Source of the DNA: Phormidesmis sp. RL_2_1
Lineage (GTDB): Bacteria; Cyanobacteriota; Cyanobacteriia; Phormidesmidales; Phormidesmidaceae
Direction: 5' to 3'
Length of the DNA: 55,522 bases
Assembly (NCBI GenBank): GCA_012033015.1
Contig: JAAUPS010000008.1
Coordinates: forward strand, 1 to 55,522
Below the pieces are notes generated by a model. The model made no database searches. It saw only the letters and a list, made by a program, of their open reading frames with translations, and was not told where the DNA came from. Positions 17,866 to 26,715 of the stretch are shown here, in pieces. Position numbers and translations under genes: made by a program. Position 1 is the first letter of the stretch. Each line of letters begins with the position of its first letter.

Positions 17866-18498
17866 TTATTTCACCACCTTGAGCTGGGCGTGGTTCCAGT
17901 CATATTCCATGTAGGTAGCGGTTTCTAAGGCTGTTTCCATACCTAGCAGTTGGGCGACGACATACAGTGACATGTCGATTCCTGCCGAAATGCCAGCCGA
18001 AAGAATAATGTGACCATTGTCGGCGATGCGCGCTTTGGGGTGAACTTGGGCGGGCGAGAGCATTTCGGTAAGCTGGGCGATCGCACCATGGTGAGTGGTC
18101 GCCACCAATCCTTCTAAAAGCCCAATGCGAGCTAGCAACAGCGCCCCTGTACAGACCGAGAGCAGCTTTTCTGTGCTTTTGCTACATTGCTCAATCCAAT
18201 CTAGCAAAAGCTGATTGTCAATCTCTTTGCGAGTGCCAAAGGGGGTGCCATCAGAGCGGTAGCCACCCCCACCTGGCACCAGCAAAATATCGGGCGTAGG
18301 GCAGCTTTCTAAAGTGTAATGGGGATTTATGCTAAGCCCATTGCGGGCCAAAATAGGTGTGGTTTCAGCGACAGTGTAAACGTTAAAAGGATCGCTGCCG
18401 TCCCGTTTGCCCGTAATCGAAAACACTTCAAAAGGGCCAGCAAAATCTAACACTTCCACATCGTTGAAAATTAGGATGGCCACGTTTTTACGGTTCAT
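17866..18498 (-). CDS. DJ-1/PfpI family protein
   Basis: Class I glutamine amidotransferase-like fold. The nucleophile-elbow Cys is in LLSVCTGALLLA (about residue 114), and the acid residue is near FAGPFEVF (Glu 23 or so), the usual DJ-1 pair. It looks closest to the isonitrile hydratase/ThiJ-like branch with the VPGGGGYR loop; the substrate is not known. 210 aa is normal. It shares an intergenic region with the divergent lipoprotein gene, and a degenerate repeat lies upstream. Confidence 0.9.
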   Translation of the reverse strand: MNRKNVAILIFNDVEVLDFAGPFEVFSITGKRDGSDPFNVYTVAETTPILARNGLSINPHYTLESCPTPDILLVPGGGGYRSDGTPFGTRKEIDNQLLLDWIEQCSKSTEKLLSVCTGALLLARIGLLEGLVATTHHGAIAQLTEMLSPAQVHPKARIADNGHIILSAGISAGIDMSLYVVAQLLGMETALETATYMEYDWNHAQLKVVK

Positions 18499-18514
18499 GC
18501 TCAGTGCCGATAGC

Positions 18515-18600
18515 GTTAGATATTTTTAGACTATTTTCTAGGCCATTTCCAGACCATTTTTCTAGGCCATTTTTTAGACCATTTTTTAGACCATTGGCCA
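18515..18600. repeat. Degenerate tandem array upstream of the DJ-1/PfpI gene
   Basis: Repeated TTTTTTAGACCATT and TTTTCTAGGCCATT-type units of 13-15 bp, about five copies. Confidence 0.8.
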
Positions 18601-18781
18601 GATACTGCTGAGATAGACGATCTTTAAGGTGGCTGTTGATCGTCATCATAGTGCTGCGATCGCTTGATATCATTTAAAGATACCAGGGTAGTAAAGCGTA
18701 CCTCATCGGCAGTGATCTGGCACGGGCTAATCACTGGCCAGATGGTTGGCTAATTACTGGACGACAGGGGCAGCAAGGCTT

Positions 18782-20569
18782 ATGACAAAAACAAAACGCT
18801 TCAGCGCTTTCCCATTAGCAGATTCCCCATTAGCAGATTCCCCATTAGCAGCTCAATGCTGGCGCTATACCTTTGCAGGCGTCATGATCGCTGCGCTCGG
18901 TTTGCTCAATGCCTGCGCCGTGACGCTGCCATCTGATCAATCTGATCAATCTGATCAAAATGTTTCGGGTCGTGTTTCAGCAGATGGCTCAAAGCCATCT
19001 GCTGCAGAAACCTTGGCCTGTGACTCGCTCGAAGGTCAGCTCGAACCGCTGCCTATACCCCAAAATGCCGCCATCTTTGAACAGTTTGACTTTCAGCCTA
19101 AAAGTATTGAAGTCGCCAACAATACCGTAATCGTTCAAACGCCTCACTATACCTTTGCGCTTTGTCAAAATACCGGTACTTGGTCGATTGTCTCCACCGA
19201 ATCTGCGGCAGCAGAGACGAACGAGGATTTTGACTACGATCAGTTTTTGAGAGAAATAGCTGATCCTGAGTACGAAGAGATGACCGTGAATGGCGATATT
19301 TATGAGTATCGGATAAGGTTACAGGCTCCTTGGTTAACAGAACAGCTTAATTTATCAACCGCCGAAGCGCCGAGTAACCTCAAAGAAGCCGTCTATTTTG
19401 AGCTGAAAGCGCCCAATGGAGACATTACTACCCGCCAGCTCTACACCGTTGAAGAATTAAGATCAGCCCAGTTGGGGGCGAGCTTGGGTGAGCCCACAAT
19501 TGCTGGAGCAGTGATTACAGGTGAGGCGCTATGGTGGGCCGCAACGGCCAGTCAGGGAGAAGGAGACAGCGGTTTTGCCAGTTTGTTGCGCTACGACTTG
19601 GCTACCCAGGCCCTGACGGTGCAGCGGCCAGAAGACATTCAAGGTGAGCAAATTACCGCGATCGCAGCTACTGGCACCGACGAGAATTTAACCCTTTGGC
19701 TAGGCACCAAAATGGCCGCTGAGGGCAACCCCGCCTTACCGGCAAGTGGCCTGGTTGCCTATCAGCCTAGTACGCAAGCGCTGAAACAACACACTGTGAC
19801 TCACAGTCCGTTGGTCGGGGCGATTCCCTATCAGCTCACCGTGGCCGATGAGTCACTTTGGGTTGGCACAGGCAATGGGATTTGTCAGGTGGCATGGCAA
19901 GCCGCTGAGCAAGATAAAAGCTGGAATTGCTGGCGATTTACAGCAACGGCTACTTTACCGGCAGCAGGGGTAGATATTTATGCCAGTGCTTTGGCTAAGC
20001 AGCCAGCAGCCCAGCTAAAGGCACCGCAAGTAGAAGTGCTATGGGTTGATCAGATGCGCTCTAATCAAATCAATTCTGAGCAGACAGATTCAACCGCTGT
20101 CGATGCCACATCAATCGGGCCAGAGCGATGGCGCTATGAAGTGGCTTATGCCCCAGGCTTTGAGCTGCAGCTTCCTGAAGGTGGCTACCGGGTGACCAAC
20201 GAGGTGGCTCAGCGAATAGCTGGCGATGATCTGGTTTTTTGGCCGGGAAGAGAATGGCACTGGGCGGGCGATCGCTTTGTGCGCGGCCTTGATGAAGTGG
20301 CACTCAACCTAGTCGGCGGTGGCCCCCATGGCATAGGCGATGCCAATAACCGCGTTGGCTTTTCGTTCGATCACAACGCGATTCGTGGCGCTATCGAGCT
20401 GCTGGCCCTCAGTGCAGAAGGCACCAAACTACGCTATTACTCCGCCTGGATTGATGGTGATGATCTGCAAGTTTATCCAGAGGTGGTTGCTGCTAGTGCC
20501 CCCAAAACGGTAAGCCCTAATCCATTAGATACCATGGCTGCTGATTTACCGGCAGCACCTGGGCCATAG
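18782..20569 (+). CDS. Hypothetical large lipoprotein with beta-propeller-like region
   Basis: No family recognised. From ATG 18782 a hydrophobic segment ends in the lipobox LLNAC (Cys about residue 45), pointing to an exported lipoprotein. The middle region has repeated Trp-containing segments (EALWWAAT, NLTLWLGT, ESLWVGTGNG) of the kind seen in beta-propeller blades; this is inference from spacing, not a firm fold call. Two in-frame arrays occur, 15 bp before the signal helix and 9 bp (SDQ) just after the lipobox. It faces the permease gene convergently. An upstream ATG at 18746 is possible. Confidence 0.7.
   Translation: MTKTKRFSAFPLADSPLADSPLAAQCWRYTFAGVMIAALGLLNACAVTLPSDQSDQSDQNVSGRVSADGSKPSAAETLACDSLEGQLEPLPIPQNAAIFEQFDFQPKSIEVANNTVIVQTPHYTFALCQNTGTWSIVSTESAAAETNEDFDYDQFLREIADPEYEEMTVNGDIYEYRIRLQAPWLTEQLNLSTAEAPSNLKEAVYFELKAPNGDITTRQLYTVEELRSAQLGASLGEPTIAGAVITGEALWWAATASQGEGDSGFASLLRYDLATQALTVQRPEDIQGEQITAIAATGTDENLTLWLGTKMAAEGNPALPASGLVAYQPSTQALKQHTVTHSPLVGAIPYQLTVADESLWVGTGNGICQVAWQAAEQDKSWNCWRFTATATLPAAGVDIYASALAKQPAAQLKAPQVEVLWVDQMRSNQINSEQTDSTAVDATSIGPERWRYEVAYAPGFELQLPEGGYRVTNEVAQRIAGDDLVFWPGREWHWAGDRFVRGLDEVALNLVGGGPHGIGDANNRVGFSFDHNAIRGAIELLALSAEGTKLRYYSAWIDGDDLQVYPEVVAASAPKTVSPNPLDTMAADLPAAPGP
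18811..18855. repeat. In-frame 15-bp array in the lipoprotein signal region
   Basis: Two full copies of CCCATTAGCAGATTC and a partial third, encoding PLADS repeats before the signal helix. Confidence 0.9.
18932..18958. repeat. In-frame 9-bp array after the lipobox
   Basis: Three perfect copies of TCTGATCAA, encoding SDQ repeats in the linker after the lipidated Cys. Confidence 0.92.
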
Positions 20570-20574
20570 TGGCT

Positions 20575-20640
20575 CAATCACGGTGCGCTCAATCAATAGC
20601 GCGCTCAATCACGGTGCGCTCAATCACGGCGCGCTCAATA
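20575..20640. repeat. Imperfect tandem array after the lipoprotein gene
   Basis: Units of CTCAATCACGGTGCG (about 15 bp), four imperfect copies directly after the stop. Confidence 0.75.
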
Positions 20641-20740
20641 CTGATCAGCATCTAGCCCTTCGCCCGTTTGCAGCCAGCTAGGTTGAATAACCGGCAAGCT
20701 ATCCTACAACACCTTTGGCAACACTTCTTGACAAAGCAGT

Positions 20741-20832
20741 AGCGCCAGGGAAGCTTTTTCTTGCAAGTCCTGGCGCTAGTTGTTCTTCCCCCTCTGCCTT
20801 GCTAGCCTTGCTAGTGAGGCACTAGCAAGGCT
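20741..20832. terminator. Two hairpins between convergent genes
   Basis: First hairpin: TAGCGCCAGG (from 20741) pairs with CCTGGCGCTA (ending about 20779). Second: a 13-bp stem (20804-20816 with 20820-20832) and a 3-nt AGG loop, which runs into the permease stop codon. No T-run follows either, so they may be bidirectional terminators or RNA 3'-end stabilisers. Confidence 0.5.
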
Positions 20833-22162
20833 AGAACCGCAGTAAGACATAGCTTGCTGATACCACAAGCTGTAGGGCCATAGTCGGCATACCGTACTTT
20901 AAAAACTTACCGAATGAAATGCGTTTGCCGCTTTGCTCGGCAATGCCAGCGGCCACAATATTTGAAGAAGCGCCTACCAGTGTGCCATTGCCGCCCAAGG
21001 TAGCGCCAAACATCATGGCATAAAACAAAGGCAATACCTCAGGTGGAAATTCTCCGACAAAATCAGGATTAAGAAATTCTGGGCCAAGTAAGCCAGCGCT
21101 GACCAAATACTGCTTGAGCAAAGGCAACATCGCCACCACCAGCGGAATATTGGGCACAACGCTCGACAACAGGCCAATGACAAACACTATGACCACATCG
21201 GCCAGCAAAATGTTATCGCCAATGACAATCGCCATCAATTCCGAGAGATGGCTAATCACACCGGTTTTCTCTAATCCGCCGATCAGCACAAAGGTGCACA
21301 TAAAGAAGATCAGCGTGCTCCAGTCCACGTCTTTGAGAATGTTGTTGACGGTATCGAGCCTGCTTTGGTGGGCGATGAGCAGCGCTAAGGCTGCGCCCAT
21401 CAGGGCTACAGCAGGTGGTGCTACTGGTACCGGAAAGCTCTCTCCTAGCACAAACAGCAGCAGCACAATTACCATCACGCCGCCGCCGAGTGCGAGAATA
21501 TCAGGGCGATGAATTTTGGGATGGGGAAGCTGGGTTAAGTCGGTCAATCGCCAGCGCCAAAGGTCGGCAAATAAAATGGGCAGCAGTGCGATGATGACTG
21601 CGATCGCCAAAATTCCCCCCAAACTCAGTCGGCCCAAATACTCTATAAAACTGATGTGAATCGCATCGCCTACAATAAACGTGGCCGGATCGCCTACCAA
21701 AGTCATTAAACCAGCGCTATTGGCCACAAACACCATCAAAATCAGCAGTGGGACAAAATCCACCCCAATTTCCTCGGCAATCGGTGGAATCAGGGGTGCT
21801 AATAGCATCACCGTCGTCGCATTGGGCAATACTGCGCAAATCGGGGTGGTAATCGCCACAATGCCCAGCATCAACCGCTTGCCTTGCCCTTGTGCCATCA
21901 CCACCATTTGGGTGGCCACATACTCAAAGACACGGGTCGGCTCAAAAGCGCGCACCAGCACCATTACGCCAAAAAATAGTGCCAATGTGGAATAGCTGTT
22001 GCCAATATAGTCCATCGCCTCGGTCAGGGTCATGACATGGACAAAGACCAACACCAATGCGCCTAGCAGTGCAGCTACGGTGAGATGTAGCTTTTCAGTC
22101 ATAATCGCGAGAATCACCGCCACAAATGTCACGCTCGCCACCAGCGCACTCCCATTTTCCAT
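20831..22162 (-). CDS. ArsB/NhaD/SLC13-type ion transporter
   Basis: Polytopic membrane protein of the ion transporter superfamily with 10-12 helices. Two re-entrant repeat motifs are seen: VLPNATTVMLLAP followed by VANSAGLMTLVGDPAT, and SVVPNIPLVVAMLP followed by GGNGTLVGASSNIVA. These are characteristic of ArsB/NhaD-like permeases. Substrate could be Na+/H+, arsenite or a dicarboxylate; the sequence does not decide. ATG 22162 is chosen because GAGGA lies 8-12 bp upstream on this strand; a TTG at 22177 is less likely. Downstream of a Na+/Ca2+ exchanger and DagK-like gene on the same strand. Confidence 0.88.
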   Translation of the reverse strand: MENGSALVASVTFVAVILAIMTEKLHLTVAALLGALVLVFVHVMTLTEAMDYIGNSYSTLALFFGVMVLVRAFEPTRVFEYVATQMVVMAQGQGKRLMLGIVAITTPICAVLPNATTVMLLAPLIPPIAEEIGVDFVPLLILMVFVANSAGLMTLVGDPATFIVGDAIHISFIEYLGRLSLGGILAIAVIIALLPILFADLWRWRLTDLTQLPHPKIHRPDILALGGGVMVIVLLLFVLGESFPVPVAPPAVALMGAALALLIAHQSRLDTVNNILKDVDWSTLIFFMCTFVLIGGLEKTGVISHLSELMAIVIGDNILLADVVIVFVIGLLSSVVPNIPLVVAMLPLLKQYLVSAGLLGPEFLNPDFVGEFPPEVLPLFYAMMFGATLGGNGTLVGASSNIVAAGIAEQSGKRISFGKFLKYGMPTMALQLVVSASYVLLRF

Positions 22163-22218
22163 CTCAGCTATCCTCAATTAAATTGTTAAAGACAAAGGAA
22201 CTTAGAAGACGAAGGAAC

Positions 22219-22599
22219 TTAGAAAACGAACGGGCTCAAAAGACGGATGCTTTCGATACTTAAAATGGCGGCCCATACCAAAATGCTCAGTCCTGCCGCT
22301 GCTGCTGCAATATCTTTAGTTATGCGGATACGCTCATTTTGCTGAGGTTCTACAAAATCGCATAACACTTCAATAGCGCTATTGAACAGTTCAGAAACCA
22401 GCACGAGCCCCATGGCCAACAAAATTAAATTGACATCTATCCACTGGTGTAAGAAGAAAAAACTGCTCAAAATAGGCACCGACAGAACCACTTTATAGGC
22501 GACGCTAAAGTCGGTTACAACAGCAATATGAAGCCCTGAGAAAAATGTTCTGATCTTCTTGATCGGCTGATAGACCGGTGTGCGAAATTGCTTGGGCAT
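22219..22599 (-). CDS. Prokaryotic diacylglycerol kinase-like (DagK/UndPK) membrane protein
   Basis: Small three-helix membrane kinase family that phosphorylates diacylglycerol or undecaprenol. The signature region SELFNSAIEVLCDFV followed by ITKDIAAAAAGLSI is at about residues 67-103. The family consensus has Glu and Asn in E-x-x-N-T-A-I-E and a KD-x-AAAAV; here they read SELFNSAIE and TKDIAAAAAG, so the catalytic Glu and Asn are kept. 126 aa is the normal size. Between two ion transporters with short gaps, possibly a common transcript. Confidence 0.88.
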   Translation of the reverse strand: MPKQFRTPVYQPIKKIRTFFSGLHIAVVTDFSVAYKVVLSVPILSSFFFLHQWIDVNLILLAMGLVLVSELFNSAIEVLCDFVEPQQNERIRITKDIAAAAAGLSILVWAAILSIESIRLLSPFVF

Positions 22600-22666
22600 A
22601 ACTCAACCACTCGTTGAAGAATCTAGATTCTTGGGGGCTAGATAGAAGGCGTTGTGAGATCGGCTG

Positions 22667-23773
22667 CTAGTGGTGCTCTGTCTGCTTTGCCAATCGTTTG
22701 TGCCGGATACTCTGCCATATTCGCCAGCCTAATAGGGCCAACATCAGCAGGGTCAGCGGCACAACAATTAGGCCAATCCACCCGACCCAAGGCGAATTAG
22801 GATTGGTCGCATTAGCGGCTAAGTAGCCCGCATACAACAGGTAGTAAACCAATAACAGAGCGCCCTCACGGCGAGAGACCCGGTTAGCAGTAAAGCAAAT
22901 GGGCAAGCACAGCACGGCGACGGCAATCATAATCGGGATGTCGAAAGAGATCGCTGCAGGCGAAACTACGATGCCTGCTGGAGATACTGCGCTAGAAAGA
23001 CCCAAGACTACCAAAATATTAAAGATATTGCTGCCCACCACATTGCCGACGGCAATATCGCTCTCGCCACGCAGACTAGCGGCAACTGATGTTGCTAGCT
23101 CCGGTAGGGACGTGCCAACAGCTACAATCGTCAGCCCAATAATCAAAGGACTTGCGCCCAAAAGTGTGGCCATTGTTACGGCGCTATTCACGAGCAGTTG
23201 CGAGCCTGCTACTAACATGACTAAGCCAGCGACCAACAGCACAGCGTTGAAAGCGAGGCTTTTTAATGAGTGCGATCGCGCCCCAAACTGATCATATTCA
23301 CTTTTGACGTCGAGATCTTTTTCCTGACGGCTTTGGTACAGCAAAAATAGCGTGTAGGCTATTCCCCCCAAGAACAAAATCACCCCATCTGAACGGCTCA
23401 ATTGCCCATCCCAACTAAACAACATCAAGAGGGCGGATACCCCAATCATGATCGGTACATCTAGCCGCACAAGCTGTTGGGCTACGACCAACGGCGCAAT
23501 CAAAGCAGATACACCGAGTATCAGCAGCACGTTGCAGATATTGCTGCCCACCACATTGCCCAATGAGATCTCGGCCTGCCCGGTGAGGCTAGCCTGTAAG
23601 CTGACAGCTAGCTCCGGCGCACTCGTGCCAAAGGCCACCACCGTCAACCCAATCACCAGTGGCGGAATGCCTACTGTAGCCGCGAGCTTAGAAGCGCTTT
23701 TGACCAAAAAATCTGCGCCGCCCACCAGCAGAACTAGCCCTGCAGCCAAAGCCACCACCGTCCAAACATTCAT
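22667..23773 (-). CDS. Calcium/sodium antiporter, CaCA family (YrbG-like)
   Basis: Cation exchanger with two inverted repeats. Alpha-1 motif GTSAPELAVSLQASL and GNVVGSNICNVLLILG (about residues 48-88); alpha-2 motif GTSLPELATSVAASL and GNVVGSNIFNILVVLG (about 213-258). These hold the ion-binding Glu and Asn residues. Ten helices expected and predicted; 368 aa is slightly longer than typical (about 320-360) because of a loop at 150-170. First gene of the minus-strand transporter group. Confidence 0.93.
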   Translation of the reverse strand: MNVWTVVALAAGLVLLVGGADFLVKSASKLAATVGIPPLVIGLTVVAFGTSAPELAVSLQASLTGQAEISLGNVVGSNICNVLLILGVSALIAPLVVAQQLVRLDVPIMIGVSALLMLFSWDGQLSRSDGVILFLGGIAYTLFLLYQSRQEKDLDVKSEYDQFGARSHSLKSLAFNAVLLVAGLVMLVAGSQLLVNSAVTMATLLGASPLIIGLTIVAVGTSLPELATSVAASLRGESDIAVGNVVGSNIFNILVVLGLSSAVSPAGIVVSPAAISFDIPIMIAVAVLCLPICFTANRVSRREGALLLVYYLLYAGYLAANATNPNSPWVGWIGLIVVPLTLLMLALLGWRIWQSIRHKRLAKQTEHH

Positions 23774-23933
23774 AAGCGTTGTTATTCCTATACTTTACTA
23801 ATTACCGTAAAAAGCAGAGTGTTAACGGCCGTGTACGCTAATAGTAAAGCGTGAATACATCCACGCTTTGCTATATATTCAAAAAGCCTATCGCCAAGTC
23901 TAGCACTAAAAAATAGTGTGAGCTTATCCTAAC

Positions 23934-25024
23934 ATGCCCAATCCCTTCGTTTTGCCGTCGCTCATATTCCGTAAAGACGACTTGGCGAAGGTTTGCACCC
24001 TGTTGGAAAATGATCGCGATTTTGTCATTACCGGCGTTCCTGGCATTGGCCGCCGGACCCTAATCCGCAACGCGGCCCGGCAAGCAGACGTGCGCTATTT
24101 AGAAATTGATTGTTTACGCTGCCGTAGCGCTAGCCAGTTCATGCGGCTGCTAGCTGATAGTATCAGCGATGGTTTTCAAGCGCCGAGCGAATTAGCCAAA
24201 ATTTATCAGTGGAGTCTCGATCAACCGCTGGCGCTCGATCAGACTTTGCCCAACCGGGCCCGTTTGGTGTGGTCAGTCGCTGCGGGGAAAGAGTGGGCAT
24301 TGTTTGCCAGTCTTTTGGCCTTGCCCCAGTACTTAGCAGAGGCGATCGCTGCCGAGTCGTGATTGTTTTTCACAATTTTCCCCATATCCGCGCTTGGGAT
24401 CGCCAGCGCAAATGGGAAAGTTATCTTTTGCAAGAAATTCAGCGCCAACAAAGGGTTAGCTATGCACTGATCGCGACGGTTGCAGAACCCTGGATGGTGG
24501 ACAGTAAACTGCCAGCGATTTTTCTAGCGCCGCTACGCGATGCTGACTTACAGCCTTGGATCGTCAGCAGTATGGCCACCGCCGGGCTTAAGTTTGATCC
24601 TGATGGTCAAAGCTTGGAGCTGTTTTTGAGCTACGCGCAGGGCCATATCAAAGATGCGATTACGCTTGCTCAGCGGATTTGGTGGGAGTGCCATGCTGTG
24701 GCAACAGATGCACCTTCGCGCATTATTCAGGCGTATCACGTTCACGGTAGTATGCTCTCTTTGGTGCAAGATATTGGCGTTACTTTTGAAGCTTTGCTAC
24801 TATTGCTGCCCCCCACCCAAGCCAAGCTGTTAGAGAGTTTGGCGCTAGATCCAACAGATAGTCCTCAGGCCAATGCCTATATTAAAAAACACTATCTCTC
24901 TCGTGGTGGGAGTTTGCAAGGTGCCCTCAGCAGTCTAGAGCACAAGGGGCTGATCTATGGCCCCCAATTTGGCTATCGGATTGCCTTACCCCTGTTCGAC
25001 TTTTGGCTAAAAAAAAGGCTTTAG
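23934..25024 (+). CDS. P-loop ATPase with C-terminal winged-helix-like region, split by a 1-base frameshift
   Basis: The first frame (23934-24362) holds a Walker A-like GVPGIGRRTLI (about residue 34-44; the usual Lys is Arg, which is unusual) and ends LAEAIAAES. The second frame continues RVVIVFHNFPHIRAWDRQ, a Walker B/sensor-like segment. It carries on with an Ala-rich helical region and a C-terminus ending ALPLFDFWLKKRL, typical of the winged-helix part of archaeal-type AAA ATPases. Adding one C around 24352-24354 joins the frames as IAARVVIVF. Function unknown; ATP hydrolysis is uncertain because of the missing Lys. A SMI1/KNR4-type gene follows 325 bp downstream. Confidence 0.7.
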
Positions 25025-25045
25025 GCGGTGATGCCTACTGAATTG

Positions 25046-25065
25046 GATAGCTGAATTCAGCTATC
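25046..25065. repeat. Perfect 20-bp palindrome after the ATPase gene
   Basis: GATAGCTGAATTCAGCTATC, symmetric with no spacer, 22 bp after the ATPase stop. It could be a protein-binding site or a cruciform; too short a loop for a terminator. Confidence 0.8.
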
Positions 25066-25082
25066 GGATGAAAAACAAGAGA

Positions 25083-25117
25083 CACCAGGTAACAGATCGC
25101 CGATTTGTTACCTGGTG
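25083..25117. terminator. 12-bp stem hairpin, possible terminator or 3'-end structure
   Basis: CACCAGGTAACA (25083-25094) pairs perfectly with TGTTACCTGGTG (25106-25117) with an 11-nt loop. No T-run follows on the plus strand. Confidence 0.55.
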
Positions 25118-25348
25118 ATGATAGTAGTATGGTGAACTCCTTATTTACGCTGGTGATGCTGGTAAGTATGAGCATCGCGGGCTTTCAGGCATAATAGCTC
25201 AATCTCAACGTGACGATGCAGCCGGGATGAGAGTTCTGCTTGCATCCTTATTTTTTCAAAAAGTCCTTGTTCTCAAGCGCCCTCCATGCCCCTAAGGGTA
25301 GCCTAGGGGGCAGTAGCGCTAAAATAGCGATAGGTCATAAACTTCCTT
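25118..25348. other. Intergenic region before the SMI1/KNR4 gene
   Basis: No gene seen. It holds a short G/C-rich inverted repeat (TGCCCCTA near 25287, TAGGGGGCA near 25304) shortly before the start of the next gene, a candidate hairpin. Confidence 0.5.
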
Positions 25349-26464
25349 ATGGGGCTAACAGCTATGGCTGACTGGAATAAGCATTTGCTTGACTATCACG
25401 CGCTGGGCGATCGCACCTTTGAGAGCCTTAACTTTGCCCGCTTGGAGACCAGTCCGGTTGGGCCTGTCACGAGCCGAGGATACAGTGATTTCTTTAAGTG
25501 CGAACGGTACGATGCGATTGAGTTTAGCCAACAACTGATAGCTTTGTTTGGCGATCTTTCGGTGCATTATCTCAAGCTGTTTGTTTATCCACAGCCGAGA
25601 GAAATTATCTACTATGGCTTTGCCTACCTGGAAAACTTTCAGATTGTGCCGGTGATTTTTGGCCATTCGGCAAACTTTGAGGCTTGGATGGGGGCGCTTT
25701 GCCCTTCTCCCGAAAAGCCCAAATTGTTGACAGTTGCCAATAATAAATTTGGAGGCGGGCTTGCCGTTGGGCCTGATTTATGGGCGCAAACGGCTGATTT
25801 TTTGCGCGCTCATGCCCCTAAGCACTATTTACAGACGCTGCATCAATCGATTAAGCAAGCTCATCTCAATAGCTTTAAGCTGCTCGATACGATGAAGCAG
25901 GTCGTTGATAGCGCTGAAACAGAACAGCTATGGCGTCAGTTTTCAGCACTCAAAGGCATAGCGCTAGGGGCTGGTAAACCTGTTGATACAGAGATTGAAG
26001 CCAAGATTGAGCAGTTTGCAGCGCTCACTGGGTTTGCGTTGCCGCTGGAGCTACAGGTGATTTATAGACTCACTGACGGGGCGTCTGAGGCGTTTGGGAA
26101 CTTAGATTTTTTATCCCTGAGTCAGGTGATGGACGTTTGGCAAGGCTGGCAAGAGATTTTTGACGATTGGACGATGGAAGAGTTGACCGGGGGGTGCTAC
26201 ACCTCTGATCGAGGCCAGACATTGGCGATGTATTGCAATCCATTTTGGGTGCCTTTTATTGACAATGTTTCAGGTAACTACTACGCGATAGATTTGATGC
26301 CCGGTGAACAGGGAAAGCAGGGGCAAATTATCGCCTTTGGCGCGGATACTGACCATATTCTTTGTCTGGCGGATAATTTGAATGATCTGTTGCGATCGCA
26401 CATTGCCCTGTTAGAAAACCCATCGGCTGATCACCCCTGGCGTCAGCACTTTTTCTTCAATTAA
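25349..26464 (+). CDS. SMI1/KNR4 (SUKH) family protein
   Basis: The C-terminal ~180 residues carry the SUKH fold: IEQFAALTGFALPLELQVIYRLTDGA (about 211-236), the segment with WVPFIDNVSGNYYAIDLMPGE (about 297-317), and the closing FGADTDHILCLADNLNDLL. In bacteria such proteins often act as immunity proteins against toxins, but stand-alone cyanobacterial copies have no known role. The N-terminal half (1-180) is not recognised. No toxin gene is next to it. ATG 25349 and 25364 are both possible starts; neither has a clear Shine-Dalgarno. Confidence 0.8.
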   Translation: MGLTAMADWNKHLLDYHALGDRTFESLNFARLETSPVGPVTSRGYSDFFKCERYDAIEFSQQLIALFGDLSVHYLKLFVYPQPREIIYYGFAYLENFQIVPVIFGHSANFEAWMGALCPSPEKPKLLTVANNKFGGGLAVGPDLWAQTADFLRAHAPKHYLQTLHQSIKQAHLNSFKLLDTMKQVVDSAETEQLWRQFSALKGIALGAGKPVDTEIEAKIEQFAALTGFALPLELQVIYRLTDGASEAFGNLDFLSLSQVMDVWQGWQEIFDDWTMEELTGGCYTSDRGQTLAMYCNPFWVPFIDNVSGNYYAIDLMPGEQGKQGQIIAFGADTDHILCLADNLNDLLRSHIALLENPSADHPWRQHFFFN

Positions 26465-26498
26465 ATTCTTTAATTAAATAGCCAGCAGAGATAAATAT

Positions 26499-26640
26499 TC
26501 AGCAGATGCTTGGCACGCCGCTATAGCCAATATCGAGCTGAAGCACTGTCTCTTCAAAATCGTCCATTAGCTGGCTAACTCTGGCATAGCCAATCTGTTC
26601 TCCAGTTTCTTCTCCAATAAGCTGAAACAATCTAGGAAAA
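26499..26640 (-). pseudogene. Fragment of an unidentified coding sequence
   Basis: Minus-strand frame reading LFQLIGEETGEQIGYARVSQ then LMDDFEETVLQLDIGYSGVP and a stop at 26499. It looks protein-like but has no start, and is cut at its 5' side by a stop next to a MITE end fragment (26658-26680). I cannot assign a family. Confidence 0.4.
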
Positions 26641-26657
26641 CAGGCGATTTATCCAAG

Positions 26658-26680
26658 AATGCATCCGGTACAGGCTATAT
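26658..26680 (+). mobile_element. MITE end fragment
   Basis: GAATGCATCCGGTACAGGC followed by TATA, matching the right end of the MITE family. Only the terminal ~23 bp remain. Confidence 0.65.
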
Positions 26681-26715
26681 GCTCGGGCTGTTGGGTCGCA
26701 AAACAACAAGAGTGA

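Noticed and set aside
18488-18673. 61-codon open frame LKNGLKNGLE on the minus strand
   Set aside because: Made almost wholly of the upstream tandem array; no independent support.
26499-26640. Resolvase resemblance of EQIGYARVSQ
   Set aside because: Only the short IGYARVS string matches the N-terminus of serine resolvases; the rest does not and the motif is in the middle of the fragment.
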